From Candidatus Iainarchaeum sp. (lineage in GTDB: Archaea; Iainarchaeota; Iainarchaeia; Iainarchaeales; VGJJ01): a stretch of 49,109 bases of DNA. The position numbers were made by a program, and so were the translations under genes. This document shows positions 1 to 6,659 of this stretch, in pieces (position 1 is the first letter of the stretch; every line of letters starts with the position of its first letter). The stretch covers positions 1-49,109 of the forward strand of contig VGJJ01000003.1 in NCBI GenBank assembly GCA_016867455.1. Direction: 5' to 3'. The notes below the pieces were generated by a model, which had not been told where the DNA came from, made no database searches, and saw nothing but the letters and a program-made list of their open reading frames with translations.

Positions 1-1
1 A

Positions 2-835
2 TATGTGACGAGAGAAACATCCACTGACGGACAATATCCCGCATTTCGATTAACATTCAAAGCACTCGTGCACCCAGGAAGAGTACGCGACTTCAACTTT
101 TGGGTAAAAGGACAAGGAACATTTGCCGAGAATCCGGCAGTATGCGCAGCAGGAAGCACCTCTCCAGGATACGATTTGAACGCGTATGTATGGAATTACC
201 GAACGGGGGTGTATGACTATCTCGACGGAAACAACATGGGAGGATATAATACCGAGCCCGACGGGCAAGTGATTAGTGCACTCGCTTCGCAAAAAATACG
301 AAACGGAATCTTCTCCGACTATGTATCAACGAGCGATGGAAACATCACCATATTAGTAGTGGGAAACAGAGTTCCCGATGGAAGGAGTTGTTTAACCGTT
401 GACGTTGCTAGCTTAGGAGTAACCCATATTCCCGATGCAACCGACTATTGTCAAAGCGAAACACTCGCACCCATCACCATTACCAATGTAGGAAACGCCG
501 ACATTAATGTGGATGGAAACTTTTCAAGCGCATTTTCGGGAGCCGACACTAACATTGTATTAAAAGTCTGGCAAGGAACCGGATCCGGATGCGGAACCGA
601 TGGAAACGGAATGGGCGGATGGCAAAAAAATTGTGGAGTCACCATCGATACCAACGCACCAAACGTAAACACTTGCCGTAATTTCAATGAATTCACTGCG
701 ACCGCGGGAGCACGACTCATTACTCGATTACCAACCGGAGACACAAATCAACTTTGTTTTTCAGGAGAATTTGACGCGTTTGTTAACGCAGGAGACCACA
801 ACAAAGTATTCCAAACAGGAAGTGACTTTTCGTGA
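2..835 (+). CDS. Secreted surface protein, 5'-truncated by the window edge
   Basis: The reading frame is open from the first bases, so the gene begins upstream; the GTG at 5 is not convincing as a start. About 277 residues are visible. The protein is beta-rich and cysteine-containing with no membrane segment in the visible part, as expected for an exported protein. Its last ~120 residues (SGADTNIVLKVWQGTGSGCG, then GMGGW, a CRNFN motif, LCFSG and a GSDFS end) closely match the C-terminal half of the protein at 32559-33197. The stop overlaps the next start (GTGA at 832-835), so the two are translationally coupled. The same secreted-protein plus membrane-partner order recurs at 32559-34292. No family name is recognised; an S-layer or appendage subunit is possible. 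Confidence 0.75.
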   Translation, partial: YVTRETSTDGQYPAFRLTFKALVHPGRVRDFNFWVKGQGTFAENPAVCAAGSTSPGYDLNAYVWNYRTGVYDYLDGNNMGGYNTEPDGQVISALASQKIRNGIFSDYVSTSDGNITILVVGNRVPDGRSCLTVDVASLGVTHIPDATDYCQSETLAPITITNVGNADINVDGNFSSAFSGADTNIVLKVWQGTGSGCGTDGNGMGGWQKNCGVTIDTNAPNVNTCRNFNEFTATAGARLITRLPTGDTNQLCFSGEFDAFVNAGDHNKVFQTGSDFS

Positions 836-1650
836 AAAAGTTAATCGAAAAAGGAATTATTGGAATAATATTCCTTGGAATAGTACTAGCCGGGTGCATC
901 CAGCCGACGCAAGAAAGGACAGCGGAGTACAGCGCGGAAAAAGAACCATTCGGAATATTTGCCGCATTTGCACAAAAACACGGATTAACCATCGCACAAA
1001 CACGCGAATTTTTTAAAAAAAACATGGGAATTACCCAAGAAAGCAAAATAATCGAACAATTGCCCTCGCCGAGCGAAACATTTGAGAAAGACAAACTAAA
1101 ATTACTCGGAAGCACCGCCGAAGAATTAGATGCAATACCAAAGGAAAACTATTCACAACCAACCTTCTTCGGAGATTTTGAAACAAGCGGAAGAGACCAA
1201 TGGATTAACGCCGAGGCCACCACCCCCATGTCCCACGGAATTATCTCCACGCCCGCCGACCAATATGCAACACTAGCACCCGAAAGCAAGGAAATGAGAG
1301 CAACACTATTTGTACGAGCCGCGTGGGGAAGCACCTACTATCAAGGAATCAAATTATACGCAACCATTTCCCCCGAAGCAGCCATCCAGTTTCACGTGAA
1401 CCCGGAACAATTTTTACTCGAACCAACGTTCCCCACCATCCACCAAAACTGGGTCGAAAAAATAAGCATCCGTGGAGAATTAACAGGCAACGTGGAGCCA
1501 GGAACATATGTTATTACCATCAAGATGAGCGATCCAGATATAGAGAATGTGACAAAGTGGATAGAGACAAGAGAACCCTACACGAATGGCAACGGGTCAT
1601 TCACCGACCCAAGAGGAGTAGCCACCCTCACGTTAAACGTGCCCGAATAA
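832..1650 (+). CDS. Lipoprotein, partner of the preceding surface protein
   Basis: A 272-residue protein starting at GTG 832 inside the stop of the upstream gene. The N-terminus is a lipoprotein signal: basic KK, a hydrophobic stretch and a VLAGC lipobox with Cys22, so it should be exported and lipid-anchored outside. The rest is a globular domain with no recognised family. Residues ~125-245 match the C-terminal half of the protein at 33267-34292: a PADQ motif, an AAW or AGW segment followed by a YxGxxL/V stretch, FLLxPTFP, then a V-PGTYVI or PAGRYVI strand. The paralog is anchored by a transmembrane helix instead of a lipid. The pairing with a similar upstream protein in both places suggests the two products work together on the surface. 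Function unknown. Confidence 0.8.
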   Translation: MKKLIEKGIIGIIFLGIVLAGCIQPTQERTAEYSAEKEPFGIFAAFAQKHGLTIAQTREFFKKNMGITQESKIIEQLPSPSETFEKDKLKLLGSTAEELDAIPKENYSQPTFFGDFETSGRDQWINAEATTPMSHGIISTPADQYATLAPESKEMRATLFVRAAWGSTYYQGIKLYATISPEAAIQFHVNPEQFLLEPTFPTIHQNWVEKISIRGELTGNVEPGTYVITIKMSDPDIENVTKWIETREPYTNGNGSFTDPRGVATLTLNVPE

Positions 1651-1700
1651 TCAGAAAAAAACGAAAAAGAAGCCAGCTTAAAAACAAGGGCAATGAAAGA

Positions 1701-2255
1701 ATGAGAATGAAACAAGAAATACGCGTGATACGACTTAGTGAAAGAGGGTATCGAGACCTCCGAATAACCACGCACTGCTGCCTCGTAACACGAGCATTCG
1801 GAGGAAAAGAAATATTTCTAAGCGAAGACACCGACCACGGAATCCAAAAAACAATCGAACGAATATCACACGAATTTGGGGGAGACTTTAAAGTAACATT
1901 CATCCCAAACACCATTCGAGAAATTAACAAACAGAGAAAAGAAGGAAATGTGGTTGTACACCTAACCATGTATGGAGAAAAACCCGACAACACCACCCTT
2001 GCAAAAATACGAAAAGCGAAAAAAGTGACGATTGTTATTGGGTCCGAAAAAGTACCCATGGAAGTATACCACCGAGCAGACTACAACATAAGCATCACGC
2101 GGCAACCCCATAGCGAGGTAGCCGCGCTAGCGGTGATGATGCACCGATTGAACGAAGGAAAGGAAGAAGAATTAATTTTCCCCCACGCACGAAAGAGGGT
2201 AATCCCCGAAAAAAAAGGAAAACGAGTGGAAAAAGTAGGTAATGACGAGTCATGA
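1701..2255 (+). CDS. trm56: tRNA (cytidine(56)-2'-O)-methyltransferase aTrm56
   Basis: A 184-residue SPOUT-class methyltransferase that methylates the 2'-OH of C56 in the T-loop of archaeal tRNAs using S-adenosylmethionine. Family signatures are visible: the N-terminal strand IRVIRLSERGYRDLRITTH, the VVHLTMYGE strand, the IVIGSEKVP segment that forms the SAM-binding knot region, and NISITRQPHSEVAALAVMMHR. Length fits the short archaeal form. ATG 1701 is chosen (AAGGG about 10 bases upstream); ATG 1707 is an in-frame alternative. The frame is open back into the previous gene, but that part has no family similarity. The gene follows the lipoprotein gene by 50 bases and precedes tfe, a house-keeping context. 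Confidence 0.93.
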   Translation: MRMKQEIRVIRLSERGYRDLRITTHCCLVTRAFGGKEIFLSEDTDHGIQKTIERISHEFGGDFKVTFIPNTIREINKQRKEGNVVVHLTMYGEKPDNTTLAKIRKAKKVTIVIGSEKVPMEVYHRADYNISITRQPHSEVAALAVMMHRLNEGKEEELIFPHARKRVIPEKKGKRVEKVGNDES

Positions 2256-2266
2256 TGAGCGTGAAT

Positions 2267-2276
2267 GGTTTAAATG
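2267..2276 (+). promoter_or_regulatory. TATA box for tfe
   Basis: GGTTTAAATG is centred near 2272, so transcription would begin near 2298. That coincides with the internal ATG at 2299 rather than the upstream ATG at 2281, and supports a leaderless mRNA. Confidence 0.5.
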
Positions 2277-2298
2277 AGTAATGACCCGTAATGATGAC

Positions 2299-2838
2299 AT
2301 GGCCGCGCAACCCAGCATCCTCGATTTCAACGTTACTAAAGAATTCCTCCAAAACGCAGGAGGAGAAGAAGCCAGCGAAGTCGTTCGAATATGCTTGAAG
2401 AATAATGGAAAATGTCTGGATCAAGACATTGAAGAAGAAATGAAAACAAAAAAAATTACGGAAATACGAAGCATTCTCAATCGATTACACTATCGCGGAA
2501 TTGCGTGTTATAACAAAACCAAAAATAAGAATTCCGGATGGTACACGTACACGTGGGAAATCAAACAACGAAGAATTGTCGAATTAATTTTAGAGCAGCA
2601 AGCCGAAATGCTCCAAAAGTTGGAACAAAAAGCGCGCTTCGATGGAAGCCACGAAATTTTTATTTGTAAAAAAGCATGCGCCGACACTGCGTTTGAAATT
2701 GCCGCACAATATGAATTCCGATGCCCGGAGTGCGGAGAAATGATGAACCCCGTGGATGGCAAGAAACGGCAGAAGGAAATTCAAAATCAAATTAAAGAAA
2801 TTACGGAGGAATTAAGCCAATTACAAAAGATAGTATAA
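2299..2838 (+). CDS. tfe: Transcription initiation factor TFE (TFIIE-alpha homolog)
   Basis: A 179-residue archaeal TFE, which helps RNA polymerase open promoters with TBP and TFB. Residues ~10-90 form the winged-helix domain (two-helix start, 'ILNRLHYRGIACY' recognition region, then the YTYTW beta wing). Residues ~92-112 are a linker helix and ~118-150 a zinc ribbon with C123, C127, C142 and C145. The first knuckle is CxxxC (CKKAC) instead of the usual CxxC, while the second is standard CPEC. The C-terminal ~25 residues form a charged helix. ATG 2299 is preferred over ATG 2281 because a TATA box sits 26 bases upstream and the family normally starts close to this point. Confidence 0.9.
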   Translation: MAAQPSILDFNVTKEFLQNAGGEEASEVVRICLKNNGKCLDQDIEEEMKTKKITEIRSILNRLHYRGIACYNKTKNKNSGWYTYTWEIKQRRIVELILEQQAEMLQKLEQKARFDGSHEIFICKKACADTAFEIAAQYEFRCPECGEMMNPVDGKKRQKEIQNQIKEITEELSQLQKIV

Positions 2839-2948
2839 CGCACAAACTTGGACAAGCGCCGGCTATTAAAAGGTGTTTGCCCAAAAGAATAAAATACAAT
2901 AAAATGGCAAACAAACGACAAATATTCATTCATTAAATAACGTGAAAT

Positions 2949-3023
2949 AGCGGGGCGGGGCAGCCTGGAGTGCCCGTCGGGCTCATAACCCGAAGATCGA
3001 AGGTTCAAATCCTTCCCCCGCTA
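2949..3023 (+). tRNA. Initiator tRNA-Met (CAU)
   Basis: The cloverleaf closes fully: acceptor AGCGGGG (2949-2955) with CCCCGCT (3016-3022); D stem GGGC/GCCC; anticodon stem TCGGG/CCCGA around loop CTCATAA with anticodon CAT at 2984-2986; T stem GAAGG/CCTTC with loop TTCAAAT; discriminator A3023. The A1:U72 end and the three G:C pairs next to the anticodon loop are the hallmarks of initiator tRNA. CCA is not encoded and there is no intron. A T-run follows at 3039-3045. Confidence 0.96.
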
Positions 3024-3030
3024 CTCATTA

Positions 3031-3045
3031 TTTTACTCTTTTTTT
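3031..3045 (+). terminator. Poly-T terminator after the tRNA
   Basis: TTTT followed by T7 lies 8-22 bases after the tRNA 3' end. T-runs alone are sufficient terminators in archaea. The T-run also overlaps the last codon of the small minus-strand frame at 3044-3157. Confidence 0.6.
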
Positions 3046-3157
3046 AGGATGAATAAAAGCCTGGAAATACCCCTCTTTTTTGTGCCTCAGTATTCAACTT
3101 TTCGAGCTTTTCATTGATTTTTTGGAAATTTTGTGTCTCAGTAAACGCTTTTTTCAT
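3044..3157 (-). CDS. Possible 37-residue protein
   Basis: On the minus strand an ATG at 3157 is preceded by AGGTG at 3163-3167 (5-base spacing) and opens 37 codons ending in TAA. The product starts MKKAFTETQNF and is charged and helical, with no membrane segment or known domain. The frame stays open for 20 codons upstream but without an ATG, so it may instead be the 3' remnant of a longer, decayed gene. Two imperfect copies of a short motif (TTGTG[CT]CTCAGTA on the plus strand) lie within it. It sits between the tRNA and the operator array of the next regulator. Confidence 0.35.
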   Translation of the reverse strand: MKKAFTETQNFQKINEKLEKLNTEAQKRGVFPGFYSS

Positions 3158-3268
3158 CCCAACACCTCGTTTTTTAACAAATTCATTGAAATGGCGAATT
3201 GTTTGAATTTTTAGTTGCTCTCACTCGCTATTTTTGACCAAGCAATTGTCAAATTATTAACATTTTAC

Positions 3269-3348
3269 GTAATTACTGCATTGGTTTAGTGTATTTACTT
3301 TTATTTTGGTAATTACTAGTAATTACCATAAGGTTTTTAAGTAATTAC
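3269..3348 (+). promoter_or_regulatory. Operator array of four GTAATTAC palindromes around a TATA box
   Basis: The 8-base palindrome GTAATTAC occurs at 3269-3276, 3309-3316, 3319-3326 and 3341-3348. The middle two form a perfect 20-base palindrome at 3308-3327. A TATA-like GGTTTTTAAG (3332-3341) lies between the third and fourth copies and would place the transcript start a few bases before ATG 3368. Copies bracketing the TATA box would block TBP/TFB or polymerase, a typical arrangement for autorepression by the following winged-helix protein. The rest of 3158-3268 is AT-rich with no visible gene. Confidence 0.6.
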
Positions 3349-3367
3349 TATCATTACAATCATTACT

Positions 3368-3850
3368 ATGATAAAACTCCTCTTACGAACGGTGTTTAGA
3401 AGCCTTAGAAGCATTCAAGACTGGGCGGATGAGGGTGCTGAAAATGAGAGGACTTACCAAAATAGTCAAATTAACATTAATCAGCAAAATAACAAAAACA
3501 TTAATCAAATTAGTAAAATGAGTGTGCCACAATACCGTGTCATCAATGTGTGGAACTATTTAACGTTCAAAGAGGGTAGTCAGGCACACCACATCACGAA
3601 GATATTAGATTTTGAAGAGTGGATACCCATGGAAGAAATACTTCGTCGCGTGAATGAGTTATTCGGCATCCAGTATCAAAATGAGCGCAGCCTTTACCCT
3701 TATTTGAAAACATTAGTTGATGCAGGATTATTAGAGGCCAGCATGTTAGGCGGCAAAATGAGATGGCGCAAGAAGAACTTAATGCAGACCATTAATTTGA
3801 TGGAAGAAATAGAAAATGAAGTGGTTGTGCACTCACAACCCCTTCAATGA
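3368..3850 (+). CDS. Winged-helix DNA-binding regulator, probably autoregulated
   Basis: 160 residues. The first ~25 are a hydrophobic/basic helix, residues ~30-50 a striking Asn/Gln/Ile-rich linker (QININQQNNKNINQ), and residues ~52-145 look like a winged helix: 'YRVINVWNYLTF', a WIPMEEILRRVNELF helix, and a YPYLKTLVDAGLLEAS recognition helix followed by a GGKMRWRKK wing. No exact family is recognised. It is read from ATG 3368 just after the GTAATTAC operator array, so it likely binds that array itself. Its end overlaps the convergent gene at 3833 by 18 bases. With the recombinase at 5157-6149 it could belong to an integrated element. Confidence 0.65.
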   Translation: MIKLLLRTVFRSLRSIQDWADEGAENERTYQNSQININQQNNKNINQISKMSVPQYRVINVWNYLTFKEGSQAHHITKILDFEEWIPMEEILRRVNELFGIQYQNERSLYPYLKTLVDAGLLEASMLGGKMRWRKKNLMQTINLMEEIENEVVVHSQPLQ

Positions 3851-4426
3851 CTTAACTTTTTCATTAAAATCAGTTAATTTTTGTGATTTGGGGTGGTGAA
3901 GTTTAAACCACTCGCTCGAAATGATAGAATTCACTTCGTTCAAAATCTTCGTTTTACGCGTTTCCTCGGGCTTTTCCCCGAGTTTATGCTTGTCCAAGAT
4001 TGTGCTCAACTCGTCATGAATTTTAGTGGGAAAGCGCTCCGTATTCTCAATATAGGTGCGATCCACCCAATCCTCAAGAGCGGAAACAAGCTTGGCATCA
4101 TCAATTTCTTTCTCATCCATATAGTAAACAGCTTTCCAATCCCCCTTGGATCGCCAATTATGAGAAGGATTTTGGCCCGTCGCAAAAAATTGTTTAATCT
4201 TAGGAAAAGCAGAAGGATGAATAATAACGGCATTTTTCCCAGGACGAACATATGGTGTATCGGAAAGAACTCCCTTGCGGTGGTAATGATAGACTTTACC
4301 ATTAGATTTGGTGACATTTTGAGTATACCCATATATGGCACGAAAAAGTTTCTGATACGTATATGTGGAATGTTTAATGTTTTCAGGTAGAATAAACTTG
4401 TATTGTATGTAGTACGCGTTGGCCAT
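3833..4426 (-). CDS. Uncharacterised protein with a Tyr/His-rich N-terminal domain
   Basis: 197 residues, no signal peptide and no membrane segment. The N-terminal half has a distinctive aromatic pattern (IYGYTQNV, KVYHYHRKGVL, PYVRPGKNAVIIHP, then NPSHNW) that looks like a compact alpha/beta domain. The C-terminal half (~110-197) is helical and charged. I do not recognise the family. The start is secure: on the minus strand AGGGGGGTG lies 7 bases before the ATG. Downstream of the PRC-barrel gene and separated from it by a hairpin terminator, so probably a separate transcript. Confidence 0.75.
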   Translation of the reverse strand: MANAYYIQYKFILPENIKHSTYTYQKLFRAIYGYTQNVTKSNGKVYHYHRKGVLSDTPYVRPGKNAVIIHPSAFPKIKQFFATGQNPSHNWRSKGDWKAVYYMDEKEIDDAKLVSALEDWVDRTYIENTERFPTKIHDELSTILDKHKLGEKPEETRKTKILNEVNSIISSEWFKLHHPKSQKLTDFNEKVKSLKGL

Positions 4427-4540
4427 GAAGACACCCCCCTTAGTTCCAGTATTGTTGGTTGTAAATGATAGTAAATTGAAATTTGTTTATGTTGCTTTAG
4501 AGGACATAAATACTATTTATTTGTTTGGATTGACGGTCGC

Positions 4541-4591
4541 CGAAAAAAATATTGGCCTCTTATCGGCGTCGAGTATAGGGCTGATAAGAGG
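4541..4591 (-). terminator. Hairpin plus T-run terminator of the PRC-barrel gene
   Basis: CCTCTTATC (4556-4564) and GATAAGAGG (4583-4591) form a perfect 9-base stem spanning the stop codon of the minus-strand gene. Read on the minus strand it is followed by an A/T stretch with a T7 run, resembling an intrinsic terminator. Confidence 0.5.
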
Positions 4592-4883
4592 GGCGGCGCA
4601 AAGCAGTTGTAGGCTCTTCTTCAGGCTCTTCAACCAGCGTAGGGCGAGCGCGTGTTCCAACTAACAAAATGTCTTTTGCGGAAAGCACGTTCTGATAGGG
4701 GATGCTTTTTTCTGAAATGATCTTGCGGGCTTCTTGTTTTGTGCGAACTTTCAATGGTTCGGTGGTCATGGTTTCAATTTTTCCTTTTTCTAAGTTGATA
4801 ACCAAGTCAAAAATCTTGCCTTTGTACTCAGCGTTGTCTGTATAAATGTCCATTCCAAATAGTTTTGATAGGCGTACCGTCAT
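4560..4883 (-). CDS. PRC-barrel domain protein
   Basis: 107 residues. Residues 1-80 fit a PRC barrel: 'RLSKLFGMDIYTDNAEYKGK' followed by a DLVINLEKGKI strand, a basic helix and an IPYQNVLSAKDILLVG strand. Archaeal PRC-barrel proteins include CdpB, which binds the cell-division apparatus, and other small scaffolding or RNA-related proteins; which role applies here cannot be told. The tail (~81-107) is acidic then Arg/Tyr-rich and probably disordered. The start at 4883 is set by AAGGGGGA 8 bases upstream; the longer frame to 4970 lacks such a site. A TATA box and a perfect palindrome lie upstream, so expression is probably regulated. A second PRC-barrel protein is at 14137-14406. Confidence 0.82.
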   Translation of the reverse strand: MTVRLSKLFGMDIYTDNAEYKGKIFDLVINLEKGKIETMTTEPLKVRTKQEARKIISEKSIPYQNVLSAKDILLVGTRARPTLVEEPEEEPTTALRRPSYQPYTRRR

Positions 4884-4937
4884 ATTATGTTCCCCCTTGA
4901 ATTTCGATGAAATCAAGTGCATCATAGAACCCGAATT

Positions 4938-4970
4938 TTGTATATAAATCTTGTGCAAAATTTTGCACAA
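4938..4970 (-). promoter_or_regulatory. TATA box with an adjacent perfect 20-base palindrome
   Basis: On the minus strand GATTTATATACAA centred near 4945 would start transcription near 4919, 36 bases before the PRC-barrel ATG. Directly upstream, covering the BRE position, is the perfect palindrome TTGTGCAAAA/TTTTGCACAA at 4951-4970. A dimeric regulator bound there would touch TFB and control this gene. Confidence 0.6.
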
Positions 4971-5081
4971 ATTATGATTTACTAACTAAAATTCGATTTT
5001 TTACTCAACCACAATTATTAGTGGAAGTGAGGGGGGTCTGGTATTGTTAATGGTTTTTGGGCGTTATTCAAACAAACTACT

Positions 5082-5108
5082 AATTATGTATTTTCTTAAT
5101 ACATAATT
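5082..5108. repeat. Perfect inverted repeat next to the recombinase gene
   Basis: AATTATGTATT (5082-5092) and AATACATAATT (5098-5108) are exact reverse complements separated by TTCTT. It lies 49 bases beyond the 3' end of the recombinase. The 11-base arms resemble the arm length of Xer sites, but the spacer is 5 rather than 6 and the inner arm ends do not match the TATAA/TTATA layout of known archaeal dif. A transcript-end hairpin is the simpler explanation. Confidence 0.6.
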
Positions 5109-5156
5109 GTATTTTTTGATTATTATTACTATTTCAAAACTTTTTTTCATATTTAT

Positions 5157-6149
5157 TTACATGTTATCCAATGGACTTTGTACTTTTTTCAACTCTTCTT
5201 TACTCACGTGCGTGTATATCGATGTCGTACTCAAATTAGCATGCCCTAACAACACTTGTATTTTTCGAATATTTTCTCCACTTTCCAACAAATGGGTGGC
5301 AAAACTATGTCTCAACACGTGAGGGGTTACTCGTTTTGTGATTTTAGCTTCTTTTGCTGCATGCCTTATAATTCGTTCAACTGTATCCGTTGACAATGGT
5401 TTTCCATTTTTTTTACTAAAAACAAATTCACTAACTACTCGTTTTCTTCCCAAATATTTTTTGATAAACGTAATCCATTTTTGAGAGAGCACAACAACTC
5501 TATCCTTATTTCCTTTTCCACTCTTCACTGTAGCCGTGGCATTATCTAGATCCATATCATTCACCCGCATTTTCACGGCTTCACTCACACGTACTCCTGT
5601 TGAATATATGAATTGCAATAACAATCTATTGCGTCCCGCCTTCGTATTTTTAAAAATTTCTTTTAACTCACTAATTGTTAGTACGCTGGGCAATTTCTTT
5701 GCTTTTTTGGGAATTTTAATATCATCAATAATTTTTTTTCCAATATGCTGCTGAAAAAAAAATTTTAACGCAGAATGCATCAATGATAATGTCGCGTTCG
5801 AAACATTTTTTTCCCGAGCACGCGCCAAAAAACCCACAATATCTTGTTTATCCATTTCACTGGGACGCTTTGGAGTTTCTTCCAATAATTTTTGCACATA
5901 AATCAAATACATTTTGATGGTGCGCGATGAGTAACCTGTGACTAATAATTCTTGTTTAAATTGAGTCAGAATTTTTTGATGTTCCGCGTGAAGTGGATTA
6001 ATTTGAACCGTTGAATTATTTTCAGCTAACTTTTCATCCATTAATTCTGTTTGAAAATTAGGCAATGGTGCTTTTTCCGCGTTAGTAGAAGAATTTACTG
6101 GATTTTTTTCAGAATCAACTGGAAGCGGGAAATCTTTTTCATTATCCAT
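5157..6149 (-). CDS. xerA: Tyrosine recombinase, XerA/integrase family
   Basis: 330 residues. After a ~55-residue disordered N-terminal extension comes a SAM-like core-binding domain (~57-140, 'LTQFKQELLVTGYSSRTIKMY') and the catalytic domain (~152-325). All catalytic residues are visible: R187 in TGVRVSEA, K212 in GKGNKDR, H277 and R280 in HVLRHSFATH, H303 in LGHANL, and nucleophile Y312 in IYTHVS. This is the architecture of archaeal XerA, which resolves chromosome dimers at dif, and also of small integrases. The extension is longer than in typical XerA. It lies 36 bases after the small acidic gene at 6186-6446 and is probably co-transcribed with it. The surrounding DNA is AT-rich and a tRNA is 2 kb away, so an integrase role remains possible. 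Confidence 0.88.
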   Translation of the reverse strand: MDNEKDFPLPVDSEKNPVNSSTNAEKAPLPNFQTELMDEKLAENNSTVQINPLHAEHQKILTQFKQELLVTGYSSRTIKMYLIYVQKLLEETPKRPSEMDKQDIVGFLARAREKNVSNATLSLMHSALKFFFQQHIGKKIIDDIKIPKKAKKLPSVLTISELKEIFKNTKAGRNRLLLQFIYSTGVRVSEAVKMRVNDMDLDNATATVKSGKGNKDRVVVLSQKWITFIKKYLGRKRVVSEFVFSKKNGKPLSTDTVERIIRHAAKEAKITKRVTPHVLRHSFATHLLESGENIRKIQVLLGHANLSTTSIYTHVSKEELKKVQSPLDNM

Positions 6150-6185
6150 TAATCCAAAAGCGTTTTGCAGGATAAAATACTGTCT

Positions 6186-6446
6186 TTATTCTTCTTTAGG
6201 CGTTTCTTCCTTATTTTCCGTGCCCACTTCGGCTTCTAATTCCTCTAAAACCTTGCTTTTCTTGCCCTTTTTGACTTCTTCAAAGTCTTCGACCAAAATC
6301 TCTGCCTCATCGTCATCTAGTCCTAACAAATGGAGCTTTTCGAGGTGATCATCTTTACTCAAATGATCAAATTGTTCTTTCCAAATCTTATCTTCGGGCT
6401 TGACAATCTTCCCCTCGGGGCGTTTGCGGTTTCTCAATGTTTGCAT
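6186..6446 (-). CDS. Small acidic protein upstream of xerA
   Basis: 86 residues: a basic N-terminus (MQTLRNRKRPEGKIV), a central helical part with 'HLEKLHLLGLDDDEAEILVEDFEEVKKGKK', and a Glu-rich tail. No known family. The start is supported by GAGGGGGGT 7 bases upstream. A TATA-like TTTATACTATA on the minus strand near 6526 would give a ~50-base leader. Same strand and close spacing suggest an operon with the recombinase; a charged accessory or DNA/RNA-associated role is only a guess. Confidence 0.7.
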   Translation of the reverse strand: MQTLRNRKRPEGKIVKPEDKIWKEQFDHLSKDDHLEKLHLLGLDDDEAEILVEDFEEVKKGKKSKVLEELEAEVGTENKEETPKEE

Positions 6447-6546
6447 ATGTATACCCCCCTCTTTTGCCTTTTAAAGATTGACGAATAATCAGGAAATAGA
6501 CAAATTCTTCAATTCTTCACTATAGTATAAAGCCGAATTAGTAATG

Positions 6547-6555
6547 TTTATATAC
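6547..6555 (+). promoter_or_regulatory. TATA box for the 49-residue gene
   Basis: TTTATATAC centred near 6551 places the transcript start near 6577, giving an ~80-base leader before ATG 6656. The leader contains a 17-codon frame (see 6606-6659). Confidence 0.55.
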
Positions 6556-6605
6556 AACCTTCACCCCATTAGGTATTCCCTAGCATTTTTTCCATTCATC
6601 GCGAA

Positions 6606-6659
6606 ATGAGCCTCGCGGGTATGGTAGTAACACAACCAAGGAAGGGGGTTAACCCATGA
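6606..6659 (+). other. Possible upstream leader peptide (17 codons)
   Basis: ATG 6606 opens MSLAGMVVTQPRKGVNP and ends at TGA 6657-6659, which overlaps the start codon of the next gene as ATGA. It has no clear ribosome-binding site of its own, while its last codons contain the strong AAGGGGGTT site of the downstream gene. Could be coupling or attenuation, or chance. Confidence 0.25.

Noticed and set aside
1323-1700. Upstream extension of the aTrm56 frame
   Set aside because: The first 126 codons run antiparallel in frame to the lipoprotein gene and have no similarity to the methyltransferase family; the protein begins at 1701.
5031-5107. 20-codon frame after GGGGGG near 5031, as a leader peptide
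   Set aside because: It would need a TTG start, has no gene in the same direction after it, and ends in the inverted repeat; too weak to annotate.
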